From contig CM035160.1 of assembly GCA_020205615.1 (NCBI GenBank), positions 7,857,466 through 7,921,465 of the forward strand: a DNA stretch of 64,000 bases, given 5' to 3'. The notes under the pieces were generated by a model. It saw only the letters and a program-made list of their open reading frames with translations, did not search any database and had not been told where the DNA came from. The stretch is from Panax quinquefolius. Taxonomy: Eukaryota; Streptophyta; Magnoliopsida; Apiales; Araliaceae. Both the position numbers and the translations under genes were made by a program. Positions 1 to 11,298 of the stretch are shown in pieces; within the stretch, counting starts at the first letter, position 1, and each line of letters starts with the position of its first letter.

Positions 1-1260
1 CGTCTTTCTTTTCTCACTCAAATTTCCATTGGCAAGTTGGTGATGTGTGTGTCTGATTTAAATATTCTTGATATCCCAAAACAAAACATTAAAGGATTCC
101 TCCCAAGTCCTATCCGATCCTATCAACTAACTAGTGGCAAGATTTCAGAATATCCATTTGATTTTATAGAATCATCACCATAATACTTGCACGTACATTC
201 CATTTTTTCTTGTGAAAGGAGAAATGCTCTGTCCTCCATTTCAGAATGAATACTTGTATTTATTCTTCTTGATTTCTTTCTTATAATTATATATAATTTT
301 ATTCAAGATAAGTAAACATTTAGTAGCTAGGCCAAAACCAAATTAAGGTGGAGGAGTTTTCAAACAGTGACGTGAGGCCCAAACAAATTAAACATGATTA
401 ATATCTTGTCTTGGTAAACAATAATGAGACCAAAGCCCCTTAGTTGGGGGACTTTAGCCATGAAACAAATACAAGAGAGAGGAGCCGAAGTTCAGCCCAA
501 TGAATTGGAAAAACTCGATTTAAAATATTTTTAAACTTTTGATATAAATTTATTTAATTTTTGAAAATATTTTCCCTATGGCTATCATCATATTAGCTAG
601 CCTCTTCCAAGCGTTATTAGCATCTTCTCCTCTATAAAAACATCATAATCATAATAAATAAAAATATTCTTCCATCTCATTCAAGAGAGATTCATTGGTT
701 TGAAATAATTCAATCAAAAATGTAATGTGGATGAAGGTAGCTTATGAGCTACTTTCAATCAAAAATAATTCTTCTACTTTCATGTATCTGCTTAATATAT
801 AATCCTAAAACCTATAATATCAGTAAAGCATAATTTCCATATAAGAAAATCCAAATGAATTGCAATAAAATAGCTTAAATATGCAGCAGGGCTTTATTAA
901 CCAACTTATTCACAGGAGTAGTCACTTGTCAAAAGATAAAATACATAATAGTACAAAAGAAAAATTGATCAGATGACAGATGCCAATTCTTGACTTGACG
1001 ATCAGTGAATTTATCTCTATTGTGGAGCCCTAAACAAATTCACTTTCATGGTCATGTAAGCACCATTTCCAGAGCAGAATCCGATATTGGCCATGTTAAA
1101 ATGGGCATAAAAACACTGCAATGAAATATTACAAGTTACCCTGGAAACAGAATGTCTAAGCTTATAATCTGAAAATGAGCAATTGTTCCACAGGACAGGA
1201 GTGTTGTGGCCAATTAAGATGAAGGGCTTCCCTTTTATAATTTTCTTTCCCGCTTATATA
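1..1260. other. Intergenic DNA downstream of the mTERF gene
   Basis: AT-rich sequence with no convincing coding potential, LTR end or terminal inverted repeat that I can recognise. The part nearest the mTERF stop codon (roughly 850-1260) could hold the 3' untranslated region of that minus-strand gene, but I see no decisive polyadenylation signal. Confidence 0.5.
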
Positions 1261-2462
1261 CTATGTTCCAAAGCCTGATTCCAGGAGTACCACTTTCCCT
1301 TGATATACACGCAAAAGCTCAGGAACTTCTTCCCTATACTTCGTCACATACCTTTCCAAGAAGAGCTTCTCAGTTTTTGAAAGAAAACCTAATAAACGTG
1401 AATCTTTCTTTATCAATCCCTTCAGTTGCAGAGACCTCACAACCAAACACCTTGGAATAATCCTCTTCTCCAAATTATAGTGAAACAGACTTGGAGACTC
1501 AAATATGGTTGCAGGCAGAAACCAATCCTATTTACGAAGAAATCCACTATGCTCGTAATTTTTTTCTCAGACCAACACATAAAACGGGGATAGATTTTGA
1601 ATGCTGCCTGAAATTCATTGTCAGACAAACCACACCCCTTACAAACTTCTATTTTGTGTTTGAACCTCTCTTCACTCATTAAGCCAAATATAAATAGTGC
1701 TTGGAGAAATGTGGCTGTCAAACAATCGAATCCCATTTCAATAACCTTCATCATATCTTTATTAAATTTGTCACTTCTTTGACAAACCACATGAGGATAG
1801 AAACTTATCAATATTGAAATGGACCTTTGAGGCACTCCAAGTTGCCTCAAAGCTTCCAAGTTAGTAGCAACATCTTTGTTCACATCAAAACAAAGAAACG
1901 TCAAAGAATGCGATTTGAAAGAAGTTAGGACCTTTTGGTCAGAAACAAGTACACTCTTCAGAAAATCATACCATGGAATCAGCCGGTTCTTCAGACTATG
2001 CATTAACATATTTGGGTTCGTAGAGAGTTTCTTTGGAAGGTCAGCACCTAAAAATCCAATAGAACGATAGAATTCTAGTTTAGGCAAAAGGATTTTCTCA
2101 GGGTCTGATATTAGCAATACTGGCCGTTTGGTAACAAATTTAGCAATCTGAGTCTTGTCAAATCCATAGTCTTTCAGTAGGGCCAAAACAGAGTTGGGTC
2201 TATCTGAAGATTGAAACTTAACCATACGGGCTCTAGAGATAGCAACTTCTGGAGACAACCCACATGAGTTTATGAGGTAAGAAACAGTAAAAGACTCTGC
2301 TTTACTACCTTTTTCTGTTTTTCTTGATGATGAGGAACAATTGGGGATTACTACTGTATTCATTGTTTGAAGAAAACCCAATTGGGTTTTGATCGAATTT
2401 CTGATACTAAATGCAGCAGACGCATTTTGTGGGACTTTTCGTTTACAGAGGAAAGAAAACAT
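1261..2462 (-). CDS. mTERF-family organelle nucleic-acid-binding protein, reading frame broken once
   Basis: Plant mTERF proteins are all-helical, repeat-built factors sent to mitochondria or chloroplasts, where they act in transcription termination, splicing or RNA maturation. The start is taken at the ATG at 2462; the frame is open 11 codons further upstream, but only from a TTG. Residues 1 to about 55 are rich in Ser, Arg and Lys and poor in acidic residues, as in an organelle transit peptide. The family opening motif LINSCGLSPEVAIS follows, then repeated helix pairs with the usual KRPVLL and LPKLEFYRSIGF signatures. Near 1520-1524 the frame must shift by one base to continue into the conserved C-terminal block SPSLFHYNLEKRIIPRC and the EEVPELLRVYQGK end. 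With that shift the protein is about 400 residues, the normal length, and there is no sign of an intron. Either this is a recent pseudogene or one base is missing from the assembly. The exact subfamily is not determined. Confidence 0.85.
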
Positions 2463-2680
2463 TGCAAGTATTAACTTAAAGTGAGAAGTATACAATATAG
2501 AGTATTATCTGATACAGAAAACTCACGGAATCATGGAAATGGAGCTGCGTAGATCACCTCGATCGGTATTCGCTTCAGCAACTATCCTTTAAACCCCTCT
2601 TCTCGCAGCCAGTATAGCCTGGACATTGGGTAAGGTGTTTTTCTTTTATGCTTTTTTGGAAAATTTGGGTTGGGTATTTA
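2463..2680 (-). promoter_or_regulatory. Upstream region of the mTERF gene
   Basis: About 218 bp lie between the mTERF start codon and the first transposon end. They should contain the 5' untranslated region and core promoter. I see no clear TATA box. A Harbinger-like element begins at 2681, so any distal promoter now lies within or beyond 27 kb of inserted DNA. Confidence 0.4.
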
Positions 2681-3047
2681 GGCGGTGTTTGTTTACCACT
2701 TATTACCTCTGAAAACCCTTCGTCTTTTCGTTCAGATCCAAATAATTGTTTGATAAAAAATCTGTCACATCTGTAAGCCTCTATTTCGGAGACATGAAAT
2801 CAAGTCTGGATGAAAGACAAGAACATCTGAACTCTTTATTACAAGAATACCCTCACAAATTTAAAGAAATTATCTCATTTGCCTTTCTTCTTCTCTTCTC
2901 TGTTCTTGCAGTCCACCAAGTCGCCGGTGATAAAGCTTCATAGATTCCGACGAAGATCAATTAATGGAAAGCTCCGGGCTCTATGAACCGATCCAAAGCT
3001 ATAGCTGTAAAACAAAGCCATGACTGTTCACAATGAAGATAAATAAA

Positions 3048-3561
3048 TGTTGGTTTATATCTTTTGTGATTTTAATTATGACAATATATTTGGGCTATAT
3101 ATTTTTAATATACTTTGCATGGAAACATTATTTTTTGCATGGATTATATTTTGGGCTAATGAGTTTATTAAATAATATAATTCGTTGCTTTGTATGGTGA
3201 CCCATTTTATATGATTTAAATTGATATTATCTGCAGAATTGTATTGGATTATATTTTGTTAAGGTTGTTATGTTAAAAGGTTGTTTTAATATTTGAATTG
3301 AAATATATTAAGGAGTTGATTTAGGTGAGCAAGTTATTCTAATTAGAAGTCTTTGTATTAACTGGGTTAAAACTCTTGTGTAGAGTATGGACTTTATCTT
3401 TCATTTCATATTGCTCCTTATTTTTAGGATGTACCTGATTGAGCAATTTGTTGAGTATTTCACTTAGACTATTTCTCTCCTTATATTATGCTATTCAAAT
3501 TAGAAAGGAGTCTTATAAGGAATTTGTTATCATATATTATCCTTTATTCCTTGATATAATC
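3048..3561 (+). repeat. Copia 5' LTR, first part
   Basis: Matches the start of the 3' LTR at 27686 almost base for base up to the 5-bp site TAATC (3557-3561), where element G1 inserted. The match resumes at 24033. Confidence 0.9.
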
Positions 3562-3841
3562 TGTGAAATCCCAGATTTTATGAATAAAGAATTAATTTTC
3601 TCGAAATAATTTTTTTTATATTATGGTGTGAATTTGAGATAATGTTATAGTTGTGGGTAATATTTATAAATTTTGCAAAAGTATGCAAGTTGTCATATTA
3701 TATTCGATTGGTTCGGGAATATTCGCTTTTAAATGAGAAAATATTAAATGCGACGACAAGACAATCATTAGTGGACCCCACAACGGAATTATTGTCGGAT
3801 TGAGAAAACGACAAAAATATTTTATTAAAAATAACGGCGGA
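3562..3841 (+). repeat. G1 5' LTR, first part
   Basis: Matches the start of the G1 3' LTR (21538 onward) and stops at GCGGA (3837-3841), where element G2 inserted. The LTR continues at about 16540. Confidence 0.85.
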
Positions 3842-4464
3842 TGTAAGACCCCAACTTTTATAAATAAAGATGAATTTTTCTATAAATATTATTTTTGAAT
3901 ATTATGGAATAAATTTGATATAATGTTATAGTTGTGGGTAATATTTATAAATTTTGCAAAGTATGCAAGTTGTTATAAAATATTCGTTTGGTCGGGAATA
4001 TTCTTTTTAGGGAATATTAAATGACAACTACTCAATCATTGGTGGACCCCATAATGAAATTATTATCGGATTGAGAAAAACGACAAAAAATATTTTATAA
4101 AAATAACTCTACGGAGGTGTTCTGAATTAAAACTGTTGAACTACCCGGTGGTAAAAGTAATGCGATGTCTGGCGTGGTTGCAAGTAGTAGCAACACATGT
4201 GTATTGATTATTGATGCTTACGTGAGAAGTCACCACCGGTATGCTTCAATTATTCTTCATGATAATTCTTTGCGTCATATCTCTTATATTATTGATTCAA
4301 TTATTGTCACATTATCATCGTATAATATGTTATAGTATTAAATCAATAATTGAGGCGACAAGTTATAAATGATTAATAATTGTTGAAAGATTAAATATGT
4401 GTTATGATTTGTGGTAAGTTTGATTATTTTATGGGGGCCTATATGTCATCATCTAAGAGTCCTT

Positions 4465-4735
4465 CACAATAGTAATTACCTTGTGAATAGTATTTACCTT
4501 CGTCGATAGTAATTACCTTCGTCGATAGTAATTACCCTTGTGAATAGTATTTACCTTCGTCGATAGTATTTACCTTCGTTAATAGTAATTACCTTTACCA
4601 GACGTCGAACCACTTGTCGTTTCACATTACAAACGTCGAACCACTTGTCGTTTCACATTACAGCGATCGAACCACTTGTCGTTTCACATTACGGCGTCGA
4701 ACCACTTTTCTTTTCACATCATTAGTCGTCGAGCC
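4465..4735 (+). repeat. U3 short tandem repeats upstream of the LTR TATA box
   Basis: Two adjacent families. The first repeats 'TAGTAATTACCTTCGTCGA' every ~20 bp (about 4470-4595). The second repeats 'GTCGAACCACTTGTCGTTTC' every ~30 bp, four to five times (about 4600-4735). Their position just before the TATA box suggests enhancer repeats. They recur in the second G2 LTR (about 11920-12170) but not in the other Gypsy copies here. Confidence 0.75.
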
Positions 4736-4777
4736 ACTGCCTTTTTCACACGGTGGTCTGCTAAGCTAGAAATCTTC

Positions 4778-4786
4778 TATAAATAG
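4778..4786 (+). promoter_or_regulatory. TATA box of G2 first LTR
   Basis: TATAAATAG, followed about 30 bp later by the likely transcript start near the sequence CATTATTTTTCACG. It defines the U3/R boundary. Confidence 0.7.
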
Positions 4787-4974
4787 AGGCTGGGGCTTCA
4801 TTATTTTTCACGAATTCATTCAAGCTATAGAGAAAAAAGTATAGAAAGAATAAGAGAGAAAGAAGAAGAGTATTTTGTTACTACACTTCTAACTGCGATA
4901 TTCAATCTCCTACCAAAAGTAAGGGGTGTTATTCTTTCTTATTCATGAAGAGAAGCTGTTGTTATTCCATTGCT

Positions 4975-5420
4975 TATTATTACATTGGAATAACTTTTGT
5001 ATCTGTGGTTTACCTATACTTGGTGACATTCTTCTATTATTATTACATTGGAACATCCTCACATGCATGTGTTTTACACCGGACTGGTTAAAATCTTTAT
5101 TATTATTACTGTTGGAACATCACATGCATGTGTTATCCATGCATGTGTTTTGCACCCACTGGTTCCGCTTTTATTATTATTACATTGGAACATCCATGTG
5201 TGTGTTTTACACCGGACTGGTTCCGTCTTTTATCATTTCATTGGAATATCCTATCATGTGTTTTACACCGATCCGGTTCCATCTTTATTATTACATTGGA
5301 ACATCCTGCTTGTGTGAATTTCACGACTTTGGTTCCGTTATTATTATTCTATTGGAATAACTTTGTCTGTATGCAATCTGCATGCATGGTGATTTCTTTT
5401 GTTATTCCATTCTTTATTAT
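4975..5420 (+). repeat. Imperfect ~60-bp tandem repeats in the transcribed part of the LTR
   Basis: Six to eight units, each running roughly TTATTATTACATTGGAACAT, then a CATGCATGTGTTTTACACC segment, then GGACTGGTTCC. GGAAC and GTTCC within a unit are complementary, so each RNA unit could fold into a hairpin. The array lies downstream of the TATA box and is present in every LTR of this family in the window. The overlapping open frames here are side effects of the repeat, not genes. Confidence 0.75.
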
Positions 5421-6439
5421 ACCCAAATTGGTTAAAACTTTGACTTACATACTCCATGAAATTAGTAGAATATCCTTGATATTTGCGTTTCATCCAAAGA
5501 TTTTTCATGGAAATATTCTTTCCGATCATTCTTGAATTTTACTAATTTGGACGTTAATAATTCTGGATAAAATAATTCTTGAACTTGTTTTATTGAATTC
5601 TTATATCATTGTCATCATCCTCATGTTTATATTATGTTGAAAGTCATCTACATGGCACATGTAGTGCGTAGATGGACTTGGTATGATTATGACCGAGACT
5701 ATTCGGTGTAATCATGGCCGTAATGTTACAAATGATGTGATAAAAATCCTCGATGGTAGTAGTATCGTTGGTGGACGATTGTTGGCATGATCATGACCAT
5801 TAATGAATACACAAATATTCTCGCCCGTAGTGCATGAATAATTGTGGTCGTGATACTAAAGAATATCCTTGGCCAGTAGTGCGGGGGTGATTCGATGATG
5901 TGGAATATTTATTAAAGTTTGAGTCTCATTTATAACGATGATGAAAAAAACCTTTTAAAACCTAAAAGAAAGTAGACTTTATTTTCTACTTGACTCTTTT
6001 AATGGATTACGATATTCACTGCAGTTAAACTGGTTGTCTATTGTATTTTATCAGTTTAACATTGTTGAAGACTATTGATAATTTATTCTGCATTATCTTA
6101 GTCATAATATTTCTTACTGGGCTAGTTGAGCTCACCCTTTCTTTCACTGTTCTCTTGAAAATGAGAATATAAATTTGGGACGAGCGAGTGGGAAACGCAG
6201 TGATGGTCCTCAAGATAGCATTAGTAGTCCTTACTATTCTTTAAAATAGTGTGATAATAATCATAATGAGGACTTTTTGTTTGAGTTTGTATAATATCTA
6301 GTAGACGATATTTGTATTTAAACTCACGATTTATGTCGTATTGTACACGACGCTTATGTTAATAAGTTGTATTTAAATTACATACCATGTAAGTGGCGAC
6401 CCAAGATGGGTGATGTATACCTAATTTTGGGGCGTCACG

Positions 6440-6628
6440 GTTGAATATCGAGCATAGGGATATGATCCACTGGCTAAGATGTGAGAATAGTACTAGGAGG
6501 GAGAGGCAGGAATACCTTCGCTTAGTATGACCTACCTAAGTTTATGTCTTTATTTTATTGGTTGGTCGGAAGATAGGGATAATTTGTTACATGTCAATTA
6601 ACCTTTTGTTTTGTGGCGATGTCTGAAA
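6440..6628 (+). other. G2 leader with damaged primer-binding site
   Basis: The primer site right after the LTR reads TTGAATATCGAGC instead of the TTGGTATC(A/G)AGC of sister copies, so pairing to the initiator tRNA-Met 3' end would be weakened. The leader then runs to the gag ATG. Confidence 0.6.
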
Positions 6629-7880
6629 ATGACATCTCGAGAATGTTGAGAATAGCATGGAGGCCTTGCAGCGATCGTTGATTCACCACATATCAATAAT
6701 CGGGGATAATGTGCATCGTCGAAGGCGACAATCCTCATACAAAACAACAACACCGACCAAATGATGAATGATCAAATGTTCGGAGGCTTTATGCAATTTA
6801 TATGCAACAATGAAAGCAGAGCGACTCTTGTCCAAAACGTGGGTGGAAACACGGAAAACTCTCGGCGGTCACCGCTTAAACAATTCAAGGAGCTGGGACC
6901 ACCGGAGTTTAAGGGTGAGCCAAAACCACTTCTCGGCGGAAGCATGGATAAAGCAGTTACCAAGATATTTGATGTCTTGGGATGCTTCGAGGAGCAAAAG
7001 GTTCCTTTCGCGCTTTTATGTTGCTTGCGGAGAAAGCAGATTCTTCGGTGGGAATCGGTAAAAGCGTACTCGACTTCTTTGTCTTGAAGATATCTTGGGA
7101 GAAGTTCCAGGAGCTGTTCAACGACAAATACTTTCCTGAAAGTATTCGCCACATGAAGGAGGTGGAGTTTATCAAGTTGGACCAAAACAATATGGCCAGG
7201 TCGCAATACGAGGCAAAATTTGCGAGTTATCACGGTTTGCGTCCCACTTGGTGGATAATGAAGAGAGAATGGCGCGAATGTTTTTAAGAGGTTTGAAGCC
7301 GGAGATACGTCAACATCTTATTTCTCATAAACTGTGTTTGTATTCAGATGTTGTAAATAGGGCTCAGTTAGTGGAGCGCGATAATGAGTCAACGCAACTA
7401 AAAGAGAGCAGCCGGCAAAATTATAATACCAGCGAGAGTAGTCATCGAAGCGGTGACAACAAGCGTGGAGGGAATCAACAGGCCAGATATGGTAACCACT
7501 TCGGTGGTAATCAGGGCCAAAACAATAAGAATGGACATTTCAAGAAAAGGAGATTCAACAATGATGGAAAGACGTCAGCACCAAAGACCCATTGTTAAGG
7601 AAGGAGAAAGACCACTATCATATGCTTCAAATGCGGAGGAGAGGACACATCGATCAAAAAATCTGCGTCATGCAATCAAAGCATGTTATAATTGTGGAAG
7701 AGAAGGTCACTTAGCTCGATTTTGTCGTTTACCGAAGACAAATTCAACTAGGATGGAGGCACCAAAGGCCATCCTAGAAAATTCAAAACCGGTAGTGCAA
7801 GGGAGAGTGTTTGTTGTGACCTCCCAAAGAGAAAGGAATCCGAATGAGGTCATCACGGGTAAGCTTATCATAAACTCTAA
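6629..7880 (+). pseudogene. G2 gag (capsid and zinc knuckles), frameshifted
   Basis: Gag coats the retrotransposon RNA and builds the particle. The start is the conserved ATG at 6629, in the same place as in G1, G3 and G5. The capsid domain is readable in pieces between about 6890 and 7400, with the family motifs GPPEFKGEP, KIFDVLGC, FNDKYFPESIRHMKEVEF and SQYEAKF. A basic, Gln/Asn/Gly-rich linker follows. The second zinc knuckle is intact (CYNCGREGHLARFC, 7684-7725); the first, near 7620-7660, is damaged. At least four changes of frame are needed across the gene, so no full protein can be made as written. Sister gag copies lie at 14037, 18940, 45289 and 53734. Confidence 0.85.
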
Positions 7881-10800
7881 TGAAGTCTATACTTTATTTG
7901 ATACCGGTTCTACCCATTCTTTTATTTCTCCTACTTGCGCTCATCGATTAAATTTGACTCGGAGAAATTAGACTTTGACTTATCTGTGGAAACTCCAGTT
8001 GGGAGAAACCTTCATTACATCCACTGCTTATAAGTCTTGTTTGGTTCAAATCGGTACCCTCACATTACATCGATCTTATTTCATTAAAAATACTTGCATT
8101 TGGCGTGATTCTAGGGATTGATTGGTTAACTACTTATCATGCAAAAATTGATTGTTTTCGTAAGGTTGTTAGCTTTCATATTCCTAATCAACCTATTATG
8201 CGAATTCAAACGACCAAACCATTAAAATCAATCACGGTCATCTCAAGCCATAAAGCTATTCGTTTATTGAAAAACGGATGTCAAGCTTTCTTAGCTCATG
8301 TCACGATTTAAACAAAATACGTCGGTTTTGAGCGATATTTCTATTGTTAATAAATTTCTGACGTATTCCCGAAGAACTTCTGGCCTACCCCCGGCGTGAA
8401 ATTGAATTTTGTATCGACCTTGAACCCGGTACACAAAACCTATTTCCAAAGCCCCATATCGAATAGGCTCTATTGAACTTCGAGAGTTAAAGACTCAACT
8501 GCGCAGGAATTGTTAGACATTGGCTTTATTAATCCCTAGTACTTCTCCTTGGGGTGCTCTCTGCTATTCGTGAAGAAGAAAGATGGGAGTATCGACTTTG
8601 TATTGATTATCGGGAGTTGAATCATGTCACCATCAAAAATAGGTATCCATTGCCACGTATTGATGACTGTTTGACCCGGTTCTGCAAGGAGCCAAATTCT
8701 TTTCAAAGATTGATCTTAGTTAGGATATCACCAATTGAAGATTAGAACCGTGACATTCCAAAGATGACTTTTCGAACTCGATGCGGGCATTATGAATTCC
8801 TAGTCATGTCCTTTGGATTGACTAATGCTCCTGTTGCCTTCATGGATATGATGAACCAGAGTATTCAGGAATATTTAGATCACTTTGTGGTCGTCTTTAT
8901 TGATGACATCCTTATTTATTCCAAAAGCCGTGAAGATCATGAAAGCAACACTTGAGGTGACACTCCAAAAGCTTCGTGAATATAAGCTTTATGCCAAGTT
9001 GAAGAAATGTGAGTTACGGCTTGAAGAAGTAGCATTCCTTGGGCACGTGGTATCAAGTCATGGAATATCTGTTGACCCAAAGAAAGATTGAAGCTATTCA
9101 AAGTGGGAACAACCTAAATCGATGATAGAAATCGTAGCTTTCTCGGTTTAGTTGGTTATTATCGGAGATTCGTGGAAGAATTTTCTCGAATCGCTACTCC
9201 ATTCACTCAACCGACTCGAAAAGATACAAAGTTCGTTTGAGCGAAGAATGTGAGAAGAGTTTTCAAGAACTCAAGAGAGAGACTTATTTCAAAGACTGTT
9301 ACGACAATACCATCCGCTCGGAGGGATTTGTCATCTACGGTGATGCTTGAGCAAAGGGTTGGGATGTGTTCTTACAACATGGAAAAGTTATAGCTTTATG
9401 CCTCGCGACAACTCAAAGAATATGAGAGGAATTATCCTACTCGTGATCTAGAGTTAGCAAATGTTGTCTTCTTGCACTTAAAATTTGGAGGCATTACTTG
9501 TATGGGGAGAAAGTGGAGATCTTTACGGATCATAAAAGCCTCAAATATTTCTTCACTCAAAAGGAACTCAACATGCGACAACGACGTTGGCTTGAACTGT
9601 TGAAATATTATGATCATACCATCCAATACCATCCTCGGAAAAGCGAACGTGGTAGTAGCGCGTTGATCGTAGAAAATCATATGCAATCTGAGTGCGATAT
9701 TGTCAATGCAGGCCCATTTTGTGTGACTTGCAAAGGATGGATATAGAGTTAAAGACTCGAGGGGACGCATGTGATGATAGCAAGTATCTGAGTAGAACCG
9801 AACTTTAATCGATAAAGTTAAAGTTGCTCAAGCTACGCACTGGACACCGAGGTGATCATTATGAAGAAGAAAGTGCAAGAAGGTGCTATCTTAGAAGCAA
9901 GAATCGATGAAGAAGGAATACTTGAGTCAACTCCGGACTTTGTGTTCTAACGACTCGATTTAAAGTATAATATCATGATGGAGGCGCACAACACACCATT
10001 TGCAATCCATCACAGGAGTACCAAAATGTATCATGATATTCGCTCATACATTTTGGTAGAAAGCAATATGAAGAGAGAGAGATAGTCTTATTTATCTCAA
10101 GGTGTCTAACTTGTCAACGAGTTAAAGCGGAGCATCAAGTACCAAAAGGTCCATTGCAACCACTTGAAATTCCGAAATGGAAGTGGGAGCACATTACCAT
10201 GGATTTCGTTCTGGAGATCTTCCTAAGGTTTCTCGAGGCATTGATGCGATTTGGGTCATTGTTGATAGATTGACCAAGTCTGCTAATTTCTTCTGCGATA
10301 CGAGAAACTTATACACTTGAACGTCTTGCTCAGTATGTATACATAAACGAGATTGTAAGACTTCATGGTATCTTGCAGGTATCCATAGTTTACGATCGAG
10401 ACCCAAGATTCACTTCACGATTTTGGGTTAGTTTGCAAAAAGCTATGGGCACAGACTTACGGTTTAGCTTCGGCATATCATCCTCGAACCAGACGACAAT
10501 CGGGAGAGGACTATTCAAACTCTTGAAGATCTATTAAGACTCTGTGTCCTTGATTTCAAGGGGAGTTGGGACAAGTTCTTACCATTGGTGGAGTTTTCTT
10601 ACAACAACAGTTATCAAGCAAGTATTGGCATGGCTCCATTCGAAGCATTGTATGGAAGAAAGTGTCGTTCTCCAAGTATGTTGGGATGAGGTGGGTGAAG
10701 CAACGTTGTTGGGACCGGAGTTGATACGTGTATGACTACGAAAAAGATTCAAACGATCCGACAACGTATAAAAAACCTCACAAAATCGATAAAAGAGTTA

Positions 10801-11270
10801 TCTTGATCTTCATCGAAAGGGCGTGGAATTCGATATAGGAGATCATGTGTTGTTAAAAGTTGCTCCATGGAAAGGAGTTACAAGATTTGGAAAGAGAGGA
10901 AAACTTAATCCTCGATTCATCACCCCATTTTAATCCTCGATCGAGTAGGGCGCTGGCCTATAGACTTCGCTTTCTGCTTGAAATCGTCTACGTGTTCATA
11001 ACGTTTTTCACATATCCATATTACGTAAATATGTGAAAGACCGAACCACATTATTGAGTTAGAATCGGACGAAATAGCGGAAGATTTGACGTATGAAGAG
11101 GTTCTGTTCAAATCTTGGATAAGAAGGAACATATTCTACGCCCAGGTTATACCTCAAGTCAAAGTTTTGTGGAGGAACCACGATGTTGAGGAAATGACTT
11201 GGGAGTTAGAATCAAATGAAATCAAGGTATCCTTACCTCTTGACATACCGTAGTAGGTACCCTAATTTCG
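7881..11270 (+). pseudogene. G2 pol: protease, reverse transcriptase, RNase H, integrase, chromodomain; frameshifted
   Basis: All pol domains appear in the Gypsy order. The aspartic protease active site DTGSTHSF is at 7900-7923, with the partner block ILGIDWLTTYHAKIDC near 8108-8160. Reverse transcriptase shows [37 protein letters not shown] and the catalytic FIDD (8896-8907). RNase H shows [22 protein letters not shown] (near 9520-9585). Integrase shows the Cys pair and [20 protein letters not shown] (about 10100-10165), then a core ending in [10 protein letters not shown] (about 10645-10680). After the GPF region comes a C-terminal chromodomain (about 11040-11240) with LWRNHDVEEMTWE, which in chromoviruses directs integration to heterochromatin. 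Many frameshifts and stops interrupt it. The polypurine tract (about 11286-11298) directly precedes the second LTR. Confidence 0.85.
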
Positions 11271-11298
11271 AGGGCGAAATTTCATAAGAAGGGGAGGT

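Larger units (their letters stand above)
3842..6439 (+). repeat. G2 first LTR
   Basis: About 2.6 kb. It contains two sets of short tandem repeats upstream of a TATA box (U3), then a transcribed part with imperfect ~60-bp repeats and a U5 with repeated 'GTAGTGCATAGATGG'-type motifs. The start is nearly identical to the second LTR at 11299. The end is GGGCGTCACG, with the usual final A changed to G. Confidence 0.9.

Noticed and set aside
2746..2943. 65-codon open frame with a hydrophobic segment upstream of the mTERF gene
   Set aside because: Lies within the Harbinger-like element, opens with a non-ATG codon and resembles no family I know.
4926..5535. Three overlapping open frames of 89-144 codons rich in Leu, Tyr, His and Ile
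   Set aside because: They follow the ~60-bp LTR tandem repeat, recur in shifted forms in other LTRs (12339, 17277, 22620, 43748, 50479, 52082, 59311) and show no conserved protein.
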